A DNA stretch of 9,218 nucleotides from 66-474 sp036568625 (GTDB lineage Bacteria; Pseudomonadota; Gammaproteobacteria; Xanthomonadales; Rhodanobacteraceae): assembly GCA_036568625.1 (NCBI GenBank), contig DATCSF010000201.1:1-9218 (forward strand), in the 5' to 3' direction. Below, piece after piece: positions 1 through 6,105 of this stretch (position 1 is its first letter; every line of letters begins with the position of its first letter). The notes beneath the pieces were generated by a model. It was not told the origin of the DNA and ran no database searches. It saw only the letters and a program-made list of their open reading frames with translations. The position numbers and the translations under genes were made by a program.

Positions 1-996
1 GGTTATGGCAGCCAGGGCCGCGCGCACGCGCTGAACCTCCGCGATTCCGGACTCGACGTCGTGGTCGGCCTGCGCCGGAACGGCCCCTCATGGCAACGCG
101 CAGCGGACGAAGGCTTCACGGTGCTGGAACCGGCCGCGGCCGTGCGCGATGCCGACCTCGTCGCAGTGCTCACGCCCGACATGGCGCAACCGGCGCTGTA
201 CCGCGAGGCGATCGCACCCAACATGAAGCCCGGTGCAGCGCTGCTGTTCGCGCACGGTTTCAACGTGCACTTCGGGCAGATCGAACCGCGCAGCGACATC
301 GACGTGATCATGGTCGCGCCCAAGGGGCCCGGCGCGCTGGTGCGCAGCGAGTACGCGCGTGGTCGCGGCGTACCGTGCATCTGGGCGGTGGCGCAGGACG
401 CCAGCGGCGCCGCGGAGGCGAAGGCCAAGGCGTACGCCGACGGCATCGGTGGCGGTCGCGCGATGCTGATCAAGACCGACTTCAAGGAAGAAACCGAGAC
501 CGACCTGTTCGGCGAGCAGGCCGTGCTGTGCGGCGGCGCCAGCGCGCTGGTGCAGGCCGGTTTCGAGACGCTGGTCGAAGCCGGCTACCAGCCGGAGATC
601 GCGTACTACGAAGTCATGCACGAGCTGAAGCTGATCGTGGACCTGTTCTACGAAGGCGGCATCACGAAGATGCTGGAGTTCGTCTCGGAAACCGCGCAAT
701 ACGGCGATTTCGTCAGCGGCTCGCGCGTGATCGACGCCGGCGTGAAGGCCCGCATGCAAGACGTGCTGAAGGATATCCAGGACGGCACCTTCGCGCGCAA
801 CTGGATCGCCGAATACGCCGCCGGCCTGCCCAACTACAAGCGCTTCAAGCAGGCCGACCTCGACCATCCGATCGAACAGGTCGGCAAGAAGCTGCGCGCG
901 CGCATGCCGTGGCTGCAGCAGCCTGCCGGGTACCAGGCCGCCGCGAAACCGGCCGCGCCAAGCGACGCGGTCGCACCCCTGAAAAAGGCCGGCTGA
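1..996 (+). CDS. ilvC: Ketol-acid reductoisomerase, class I (5' partial)
   Basis: Converts 2-acetolactate and 2-aceto-2-hydroxybutyrate to the dihydroxy acids of valine and isoleucine synthesis, using NAD(P)H and Mg2+; cytosolic. The reading frame is open from base 1, and the first visible residues, GYGSQG, are the Rossmann dinucleotide-binding glycine motif, so only about 15-25 N-terminal residues are missing. Numbering from base 1, the cofactor loop follows at GLRRNGPSW (23-31). Further on come FAHGFNVHF, VAPKGPG with the conserved lysine, the metal-binding DLFGEQ (Asp168, Glu172), a second acidic site in HELKLIVDLFYEGG, and SETAQYG. The 331 visible residues fit the short class I enzyme rather than the ~490-aa enterobacterial class II form. 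The C-terminus ends in an Ala/Pro-rich tail with no recognised role. It heads the visible ilv operon; its own promoter lies outside the window. Confidence 0.97.
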   Translation, partial: GYGSQGRAHALNLRDSGLDVVVGLRRNGPSWQRAADEGFTVLEPAAAVRDADLVAVLTPDMAQPALYREAIAPNMKPGAALLFAHGFNVHFGQIEPRSDIDVIMVAPKGPGALVRSEYARGRGVPCIWAVAQDASGAAEAKAKAYADGIGGGRAMLIKTDFKEETETDLFGEQAVLCGGASALVQAGFETLVEAGYQPEIAYYEVMHELKLIVDLFYEGGITKMLEFVSETAQYGDFVSGSRVIDAGVKARMQDVLKDIQDGTFARNWIAEYAAGLPNYKRFKQADLDHPIEQVGKKLRARMPWLQQPAGYQAAAKPAAPSDAVAPLKKAG

Positions 997-1028
997 GTTC
1001 GGCCGCCCCACCCGCAACGAGGTCTGCC

Positions 1029-1370
1029 ATGAAACGCTTTCACATCGCCCTGGCCGTCGCCGATTTGGACGCCTCCATCAAGGACTACAGCGCACGCCTG
1101 GGACAACCGCCGCAGGCGGTGGTCGACGGCGTGTATGCGCTGTGGCGCACGGAACTGTTGAACTTCGCGATCTGCCGCGATCCCGGGCAGGCAGGCAGGC
1201 TGTGTCGCATGGGTTTCCTCGATGACGAGACGCATGACGTGACGCGCGACACCGACATCAACGGCATTCCGTGGGAGCGGTTTTCCACGCTCGCCCACGA
1301 CCTGCGGGTGGCAACGACCTACGGCGTGCCGCGCTACACCCCCCTCGATGACGAACTGATCCGCAACTGA
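1029..1370 (+). CDS. Small VOC/glyoxalase-fold-like protein in the ilv operon
   Basis: This 113-aa protein of unknown function lies 32 nt after ilvC and 19 nt before ilvG. The start is the ATG preceded by GAGG (1019-1022) with a 6-nt spacer. The N-terminus, MKRFHIALAVADLDASI followed by a DYSARLG segment, looks like the first beta-alpha-beta unit of vicinal oxygen chelate (VOC) proteins, with His5 at the usual first metal-ligand position. The rest (AVVDGVYALWRTELLNFAICRD, then an acidic D/E/T-rich stretch and a Tyr/Pro-rich end) is not a pattern I recognise, and the second and third VOC metal ligands are not obvious. At ~113 aa it could be one VOC module that dimerises, or a degenerate relative. 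Its place in the operon suggests a role linked to branched-chain amino acid synthesis, but no substrate can be inferred. The gene is real on spacing, RBS and frame; the fold is a moderate call. Confidence 0.75.
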   Translation: MKRFHIALAVADLDASIKDYSARLGQPPQAVVDGVYALWRTELLNFAICRDPGQAGRLCRMGFLDDETHDVTRDTDINGIPWERFSTLAHDLRVATTYGVPRYTPLDDELIRN

Positions 1371-1376
1371 CCTGCG

Positions 1377-1382
1377 AAAGGA
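1377..1382 (+). promoter_or_regulatory. Ribosome binding site fixing the GTG start of ilvG
   Basis: AAAGGA lies 7 nt upstream of the GTG at 1390, just after the stop of the preceding gene. No ATG in this frame offers a comparable site until well inside the protein, so GTG is chosen as the start. Confidence 0.6.
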
Positions 1383-1389
1383 CCGCCTC

Positions 1390-3255
1390 GTGAACACGCC
1401 GCTGCCAGCCGCACGGGATCTTCGCCCGAACCCCGACTGCCATCCGCTCGCCGGCCAGCCGATGAGCGGCGCCGAGGTGGTGGTGCAGGTATTGGCGGAC
1501 GAAGGCCTGGACGTACTGTTCGGCTATTCCGGCGGCGCGATCCTGCCGGTCTACGACGCGGTGTTCCGCCACAACGCCTTGCACCCCCGCGCCGACGGTG
1601 GCGAAGCGTTGCCGCTGGTGGTGCCGGCCAACGAACAGGGCGCGGGGTTCATGGCCTCGGGCTATGCGCGCGCGTCGGGCAAGGTTGGCGTCGCGATCGT
1701 CACTTCCGGTCCCGGCGCCACCAACCTGGTGACGCCGATCCGCGACGCGATGGCCGACTCGGTGCCGCTGGTCGCGATCTGCGGCCAGGTGCCGACCTCC
1801 GCACTGGGCAGCGATGCGTTCCAGGAAGCGCCGGTCAGCAACATCATGGGTGCCTGCGCCAAGCACGTGTTCCTGGTCACCGAAGCGGAGCGCCTCGAAG
1901 CCACGCTGCGCACCGCGTTCGAGATCGCGCGCAGCGGCCGTCCCGGCCCGGTGGTGGTGGACATCCCGAAGAACGTGCAGAACGCGCCGCTGCGCTTCGA
2001 CGGCGCCTGCCGGCTGCCGATTCCCGGTTATCGCGCACGCCTGCGCGCAATCGAGGGCGCACATCTGGACGATGACGCCTGCGAAGATTTTTTCGCGGCG
2101 CTGGCGCAGGCGAAACGCCCGCTGATCTACGCCGGTGGCGGCGTGATCAAGGGCGAGGCCGCGCCTGCGCTGCGCGCGTTCGCCACGGGCTTCGGCTTGC
2201 CGGTGACCACCACGTTGATGGGCCTCGGCGCGTTCGATACCCGCCACACGCTGGCACTGCACATGCTGGGCATGCACGGCACCGCCCATGCCAACTACGC
2301 GGTGGAGGATTGCGATTTCCTGCTGGCACTGGGCGCGCGCTTTGATGACCGCGTGGCGGGCGTGCCCGAAAAATTCGCACCGCGCGCGCGGTTCATCGCG
2401 CAGGTCGACATCGATCCCGCGGAAATCGGCAAGGTGAAATCGGTGAACTGGCAACACGTCGGCCCCCTCGCCGCGGCACTGGAACGCCTGACCCGCTACG
2501 GCAAGGCGCACGGCTTCGCCGCGGCACTCGATGACTGGCACGCGCACGTCGCACAACTGAAACGCGACCACGCGCTTGGCTACGACCGCGCCAGCGGAAA
2601 AATCCAGCCGCAGGCGGTGATCGAGGCCATCAACCGCCACGCCCAGGGCCGCGCCATCGTCAGCACCGGCGTCGGCCAGCACCAGATGTGGGCCGCGCAA
2701 TATTTCGATTTCGCGGAACCGCGCCATTGGCTCACATCGGGTTCCATGGGCACGATGGGGTTCGGACTGCCCGCGGCCATCGGCGCGCAGTTCGCGCGGC
2801 CCGATGCCCTGGTGATCGACATCGACGGCGACGGCAGCATCCGCATGAATCTCGGCGAGCTGGAAACCGTCACCACCTACGGCCTGCCGCTGAAGATCGT
2901 GGTGCTGAACAATGTCGGCGACGGCATGGTACGGCAATGGCAGAAGCTGTACTTCGGCCGGCGCTTCGCTGCGTCCGACAAGAGCCTGCACCGCAAGGAC
3001 TTCATCAAGGCCGCCGAAGCCGATGGCTTCGCCTGGGCGCGCCGGCTGGAACGCAAGGATGAACTCGAAGCCACCATCGCGGCATTCCTCGCCCACGACG
3101 GCCCGGCATTCCTCGAGGTGATGATCGATCCCGACGCCGGCGTGTATCCGATGGTGGGACCGGGCGCGACCTACGCGCAGATGATCACCGGCGAGTTCAT
3201 CGCCGCACGCGCATCGCCACCCGTCGCGGAAACGGAAATACCCGACATGTTTTGA
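1390..3255 (+). CDS. ilvG: Acetolactate synthase, large catalytic subunit
   Basis: This ThDP-dependent enzyme condenses two pyruvates to 2-acetolactate, or pyruvate with 2-oxobutyrate to 2-aceto-2-hydroxybutyrate. It is 621 aa from a GTG start, longer than E. coli IlvG (~548). Domains: ThDP pyrimidine-binding about residues 24-200, central FAD-type domain about 220-365, ThDP diphosphate-binding about 415-575. Glu82 in ANEQGAGF aligns with the catalytic glutamate. TSGPGATN and GSDAFQE are typical of the family. The metal/ThDP motif runs from GDG (480-482) to NN (507-508). Trp517 in MVRQWQ aligns with Trp464 of E. coli AHAS II, linked to preference for 2-oxobutyrate, which fits ilvA lying in the same operon. 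Oddities: GYSGG where GYPGG is usual, Asn instead of His before the catalytic Glu, about 11 extra residues between YDA and EQGA, and an N-terminal extension of about 25 residues. The symbol ilvG rather than ilvB/ilvI is from context. Confidence 0.95.
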   Translation: MNTPLPAARDLRPNPDCHPLAGQPMSGAEVVVQVLADEGLDVLFGYSGGAILPVYDAVFRHNALHPRADGGEALPLVVPANEQGAGFMASGYARASGKVGVAIVTSGPGATNLVTPIRDAMADSVPLVAICGQVPTSALGSDAFQEAPVSNIMGACAKHVFLVTEAERLEATLRTAFEIARSGRPGPVVVDIPKNVQNAPLRFDGACRLPIPGYRARLRAIEGAHLDDDACEDFFAALAQAKRPLIYAGGGVIKGEAAPALRAFATGFGLPVTTTLMGLGAFDTRHTLALHMLGMHGTAHANYAVEDCDFLLALGARFDDRVAGVPEKFAPRARFIAQVDIDPAEIGKVKSVNWQHVGPLAAALERLTRYGKAHGFAAALDDWHAHVAQLKRDHALGYDRASGKIQPQAVIEAINRHAQGRAIVSTGVGQHQMWAAQYFDFAEPRHWLTSGSMGTMGFGLPAAIGAQFARPDALVIDIDGDGSIRMNLGELETVTTYGLPLKIVVLNNVGDGMVRQWQKLYFGRRFAASDKSLHRKDFIKAAEADGFAWARRLERKDELEATIAAFLAHDGPAFLEVMIDPDAGVYPMVGPGATYAQMITGEFIAARASPPVAETEIPDMF

Positions 3256-3287
3256 CTCCCGCGGTGCGCAACACCTGGACCCGCCCT

Positions 3288-3313
3288 GCGCCGGACTGCC
3301 AAGGCAGGGGCGC
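3288..3313 (+). other. Potential RNA hairpin between ilvG and ilvM (1)
   Basis: The outer stem pairs GCGCC (3288-3292) with GGCGC (3309-3313). The inner stem pairs CTGC (3296-3299) with GCAG (3304-3307), separated from the outer stem by a small asymmetric bulge, with loop CAAG. It is GC-rich and has no following U-tract. It could slow ribosomes or nucleases, or stabilise mRNA ends. Energy was not calculated. Confidence 0.4.
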
Positions 3314-3342
3314 CGAAGGGAACGTCGCGGGACCACGAAAGA

Positions 3343-3363
3343 CGGGCCGCAGGATGCGGTCTG
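3343..3363 (+). other. Potential RNA hairpin upstream of ilvM (2)
   Basis: CCGCA (3347-3351) pairs perfectly with TGCGG (3355-3359) around a GGA loop. The stem can extend outward through G-U, G-C, G-U and C-G pairs to 3343/3363, giving nine pairs in RNA. It ends 23 nt before the ilvM ribosome binding site, so it leaves the Shine-Dalgarno free rather than masking it. Confidence 0.4.
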
Positions 3364-3397
3364 CGGTGACGAACGCAAACATCAATGGAGCGCTGTC

Positions 3398-3679
3398 ATG
3401 AAACACACCTTGTCGATCCTGCTGCAGAATGAATCCGGCGCGCTGGTGCGCGTGGCCGGCCTGTTCGCCGCGCGCCATTGCAACATCGACGCACTCACCG
3501 TGGCCGCCACGCACGACCCGGCGGTGTCGCAGATCACGCTGGTGATGCACGGTGATGCGAACACGCTGGAACAGATCCTGCGCCAGTTGCGCAAGCTGGT
3601 CGACGTATTGGACGCCAACAGCCTGTCGCTGGTCGGCAACCGCGACGATGCCCGGCTGGCGCTCGCCCTGCCGGCATGA
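3398..3679 (+). CDS. ilvM: Acetolactate synthase small regulatory subunit, single ACT domain
   Basis: This 93-aa ACT-domain partner of the IlvG catalytic subunit is needed for full activity and carries feedback control in its family. The start is ATG with GGAG (3387-3390) 7 nt upstream. The sequence is closer to the N-terminal ACT half of IlvH/IlvN than to enterobacterial IlvM: it reads LSILLQNESGALVRVAGLF, then NIDALTVA, then a helix LEQILRQLRKLVDV. Asn11, Gly14 and Asn29 sit at the E. coli IlvH positions implicated in valine binding, so valine sensitivity may be kept (inference). The C-terminal half of a ~160-aa IlvH is absent; the protein ends soon after the ACT domain. Its stop overlaps the ilvA start (ATGA), implying translational coupling. 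The symbol follows operon position and length; ilvN/ilvH would be an equally fair name by sequence. Confidence 0.9.
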   Translation: MKHTLSILLQNESGALVRVAGLFAARHCNIDALTVAATHDPAVSQITLVMHGDANTLEQILRQLRKLVDVLDANSLSLVGNRDDARLALALPA

Positions 3680-5241
3680 ACGCGCGTGCGGCCGCCGTCC
3701 CGACCACGCCGACCGGGCTCGATGGCGAACTGTTGCAGCGCGCGCGCGCGACGCGCGTGTACGAGGTGGCCTGCGTGACCGCGCTGGACGAAGCGCCGCT
3801 GTTGTCCGCGCGTCTCGGCGCACGCGTGCTGCTGAAGCGCGAGGACCGGCAGCCGGTGTTCTCGTTCAAGTTGCGCGGCGCCTACAACCGCATGGTGAAA
3901 CTGGATGCCGGGCAACGCGCGCGCGGCGTGATTGCGGCTTCGGCCGGCAACCATGCGCAGGGCGTGGCGCTGGCCGCGGCGAAACTCGGCATCCAGGCGG
4001 TAATCGTGATGCCGGTGACCGCACCCGAGGTGAAAGTCGACGCGGTGCGGCGCATCGGCGGTCCGTTCGTCGAGGTGGTGCTGTCCGGCGATTCGTACAG
4101 CGATGCGCAGGCCGCGGCGGCACGTATCGAAGCCGAGCGCGGACTCGTCTTCGTGCACCCCTTCGACGACCTCGACGTGATCGCGGGCCAGGCCACCGTG
4201 GGGCTCGAGTTGTTGCGTCAGTGTGCGGCAGACCTGCACGCGGTGTTCGTGCCGGTGGGCGGCGGCGGATTGCTGGCCGGCGTCGCGGCATGCATCAAGG
4301 CCGAGCGGCCGCAGGTACAAGTCATCGGCGTGCAAGCCGCGGACTCGGATGCAATGGCGCGCTCGCTGGAATCGGGCAGTCGGGTTGCGCTCGACGAGGT
4401 TGGCCTGTTCGCCGATGGCACCGCCGTGAAACGCGCGGGCGAGCTCACTTTCGAACTGTGTCGCCGCCACGTGGACGCCATGCTGCGCGTGGATGCCGAT
4501 GCCGTGTGTGCGGCCATCCGCGACATCCATCAGGAAACCCGCAGCGTGCCGGAACCCGCGGGCGCATTGGCCCTGGCGGGACTCAAGCAGTACGCGACGA
4601 CGCGCACCGCCTTCAATGGCGCGCTGGTGGCGATCGTTTCCGGCGCCAACATGAACTTCGATCGCCTGCGCTTCGTGGCCGAACGCGCCGAAGTCGGTGA
4701 ACAGCGCGAGGCGGTGTTCGCGGTGACGATTCCCGAGGAACGCGGCAGCTTCCGGCGCTTCTGCGCGGCGATCGGCCGGCATGACATCACCGAATTCAAC
4801 TACCGCATCGGCGATACGTGCCACGCGCACATCTTCGTCGGCGTGCGCATCGCCAGGCGCGACGAGCGCGAGGCACTGGCCGCGATTTTCCGTGCACAGG
4901 GCTTTGCGGTGCTCGACCTCACCGACGACGAACTCGCCAAGCAACACCTGCGCCACATGGTCGGCGGCCGTTCGCCGCTGGCGCGCGACGAACACCTGTA
5001 TCGCTTCGAGTTTCCCGAACGTCCCGGTGCGTTGACGCGCTTCCTCGGCCACATGCACCCTGACTGGAACATCAGCCTGTTCCATTACCGCAACCAGGGC
5101 GCCGATTACGGCCGCATCGTGGTCGGCATCCAGGTGCGCGCGGACCAGCAGCTGGCGCTGCGTCGATTCCTCGACACGCTCGGTTATCCGTATTGCGACG
5201 AAACGGACAATCCCGCCTATCGGCTGCTGCTGTGCGCGTGA
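3676..5241 (+). CDS. ilvA: Threonine deaminase (threonine ammonia-lyase), biosynthetic type
   Basis: This PLP enzyme deaminates threonine to 2-oxobutyrate, the first committed step to isoleucine. It is 521 aa, the usual size of the biosynthetic form (E. coli ~514). The catalytic domain covers about residues 15-335: KREDRQPVFSFKLRGAYN contains the PLP Schiff-base Lys65, SAGNHAQG (89-96) contacts substrate, and the PLP-phosphate loop is GGGGLL (195-200). Two ACT-like regulatory domains follow at about 345-420 (VTIPEERGSFRRFC) and 440-515 (FEFPERPGALTRFLG). Two such domains mark the allosterically controlled enzyme, typically inhibited by isoleucine, rather than the short catabolic TdcB. The ATG overlaps the ilvM stop, so translation is probably coupled. 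The gene ends 8 nt from the convergent gntR stop with no terminator in the gap. The N-terminal ~12 residues are Ala/Thr/Pro-rich and non-conserved in look. Confidence 0.96.
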   Translation: MNARAAAVPTTPTGLDGELLQRARATRVYEVACVTALDEAPLLSARLGARVLLKREDRQPVFSFKLRGAYNRMVKLDAGQRARGVIAASAGNHAQGVALAAAKLGIQAVIVMPVTAPEVKVDAVRRIGGPFVEVVLSGDSYSDAQAAAARIEAERGLVFVHPFDDLDVIAGQATVGLELLRQCAADLHAVFVPVGGGGLLAGVAACIKAERPQVQVIGVQAADSDAMARSLESGSRVALDEVGLFADGTAVKRAGELTFELCRRHVDAMLRVDADAVCAAIRDIHQETRSVPEPAGALALAGLKQYATTRTAFNGALVAIVSGANMNFDRLRFVAERAEVGEQREAVFAVTIPEERGSFRRFCAAIGRHDITEFNYRIGDTCHAHIFVGVRIARRDEREALAAIFRAQGFAVLDLTDDELAKQHLRHMVGGRSPLARDEHLYRFEFPERPGALTRFLGHMHPDWNISLFHYRNQGADYGRIVVGIQVRADQQLALRRFLDTLGYPYCDETDNPAYRLLLCA

Positions 5242-5249
5242 TGCACCAT

Positions 5250-6002
5250 CTACTCGGCGTGCAGTTCGGCGACGAAGTCGTAAACGTCGCCGCGATACCA
5301 CGAGGTGGTGAATTCCACCACCCGGCCGTCATCGAGGAAGGCACGCCGCTCCACGTTGAGGCCGGCGCTGCCGGCGCGCACGTGCAGCAGGCGCGCATGC
5401 CGCGCGCTCAGGGGCACCGCGCGCAACCGCTGCAATGCGCGACGTGGGCGGCAGCCGCGGGTTTCCAGCGCCGCATACAGCGAGTCGCGCACCAGCATCG
5501 GATCGGGCAACACGTCGGCCGGCACCACGCTGCGCTCGATCGCCAGCGGTTCGTCACCGGCGTAACGCACGCGATACAGGCGTACCACCTGCGCACCGGG
5601 CGACAGGTTCATCGCCATCGATTCCTCCGGCGTCACCTCGCCCACGCCGCGCTCGAAGAACTCCGAGCGCGCATCCAGTCCGCGCGCGCGCAGGTCCTCG
5701 GTGAAGCTGGTCAGGCGCGACATCGGCTTGACGATGCGCTCGGCCACGAAAGTGCCGGCGCCATGGCGCTGGACCAGCGCGCCATCCTCGACGAGGCCGG
5801 CGATGGCCTTGCGCACGGTGACGCGCGACAGGCCCAGCGTCTGTGCCAGGTCGCGCTCGCTGGGCAGCGCATGGCCGGGTTCGATGACGCGCCGTTCGAT
5901 CACGTTGCGGATCGCGCTGCGCAGCCGCAGGTAGGCCAGCGGCTGGCGCGCGGAACGATCACGGCCGAGCCGGCGGTATTCGGCAACGAGGGCGCTTTGC
6001 AT
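5250..6002 (-). CDS. GntR-family transcriptional regulator, HutC subfamily (NagQ-like)
   Basis: This is a one-component DNA-binding repressor or activator. From the chosen ATG at 6002 it is 250 aa. The N-terminal winged helix (about 20-87) carries the GntR signature LPSERDLAQTLGLSRVTVRK and the wing GALVQRHGAGTFV. A UTRA effector domain follows (about 95-245), opening with the HutC-type SRLTSFTEDLRARG. Arg144/Arg146 (LYRVR) and Glu230/Tyr236 (EFTTSWY) match the spacing of ligand residues I recall for the GlcNAc-6-phosphate regulator NagR/YvoA, so a sugar-phosphate effector is plausible (inference). An alternative start at 6014 adds MVRA; neither has a strong Shine-Dalgarno, and the upstream ATG lies inside an ATTGGTAT motif that may be an operator. 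The frame stays open farther upstream into zwf, but those residues do not look like protein. It is divergent from zwf and is probably its regulator, and perhaps its own. I would not name it nagQ without orthology. Confidence 0.9.
   Translation of the reverse strand: MQSALVAEYRRLGRDRSARQPLAYLRLRSAIRNVIERRVIEPGHALPSERDLAQTLGLSRVTVRKAIAGLVEDGALVQRHGAGTFVAERIVKPMSRLTSFTEDLRARGLDARSEFFERGVGEVTPEESMAMNLSPGAQVVRLYRVRYAGDEPLAIERSVVPADVLPDPMLVRDSLYAALETRGCRPRRALQRLRAVPLSARHARLLHVRAGSAGLNVERRAFLDDGRVVEFTTSWYRGDVYDFVAELHAE
5304..5322. repeat. 19-bp inverted repeat inside the 3' end of gntR
   Basis: GGTGGTG (5304-5310) and CACCACC (5316-5322) are perfect inverted arms around AATTC. It lies 62 nt past the ilvA stop, where an ilvA transcript would read through. 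There is no T-tract on either strand. On the - strand it encodes conserved VVEFTT residues of the UTRA pocket, so coding constraint may explain it. Confidence 0.4.
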
Positions 6003-6012
6003 GGCGCGCACC

Positions 6013-6020
6013 ATACCAAT
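6013..6020 (-). promoter_or_regulatory. Single inverted ATTGGTAT motif at the gntR start
   Basis: ATACCAAT on the + strand is the exact inverse of ATTGGTAT at 6105-6112. It overlaps or adjoins the gntR start codon, a position suited to autoregulation. Eight bases can recur by chance, so support comes mainly from the match to the upstream array. Confidence 0.4.
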
Positions 6021-6045
6021 GGCGCACCAGCGGAACAATCCCGGA

Positions 6046-6074
6046 GCCGCAGGCGGAGCGGCGCAACCTGCGGC
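6046..6074. repeat. 8-bp inverted repeat in the gntR-zwf gap
   Basis: GCCGCAGG (6046-6053) and CCTGCGGC (6067-6074) are perfect inverted arms with a 13-nt loop. On the - strand it would form a hairpin in the gntR leader if transcription starts beyond it. There is no T-tract. It could be an mRNA structure, a second protein site, or chance in GC-rich DNA. Confidence 0.4.
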
Positions 6075-6105
6075 GGGTTGTTGTCGCCATGGCGGTTGTC
6101 GCGAA

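Larger units (their letters stand above)
3256..3397 (+). other. Structured 142-nt ilvG-ilvM intergenic gap
   Basis: This is the only sizeable gap inside the ilv operon. It contains two possible RNA hairpins, listed separately, and no T-tract, so neither looks like a classical intrinsic terminator. TTGACT at 3252-3257 resembles a -35 element, but no -10 follows at 16-18 nt. The +3 frame is open right through it and ends in an ATGA overlap with ilvM; that stretch is discussed under findings. The last bases carry the ilvM ribosome binding site, GGAG at 3387-3390. Confidence 0.6.

Noticed and set aside
3252..3280. TTGACT as -35 of an internal ilvM promoter
   Set aside because: No -10-like hexamer at 16-18 nt; the following sequence is GC-rich.
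1258..3378. 706-codon open frame on the - strand opposite ilvG
   Set aside because: Exact antisense of a clear AHAS gene. The translation is Arg/Ala/His-rich low-complexity, as expected from third-position GC bias.
3676..5241. Catabolic threonine dehydratase (tdcB)
   Set aside because: TdcB is ~330 aa without ACT-like domains; this protein has two after the catalytic domain.
3382..5301. 639-codon - strand open frame opposite ilvM-ilvA
   Set aside because: Antisense shadow with no recognisable domain; it also overlaps the real gntR frame.
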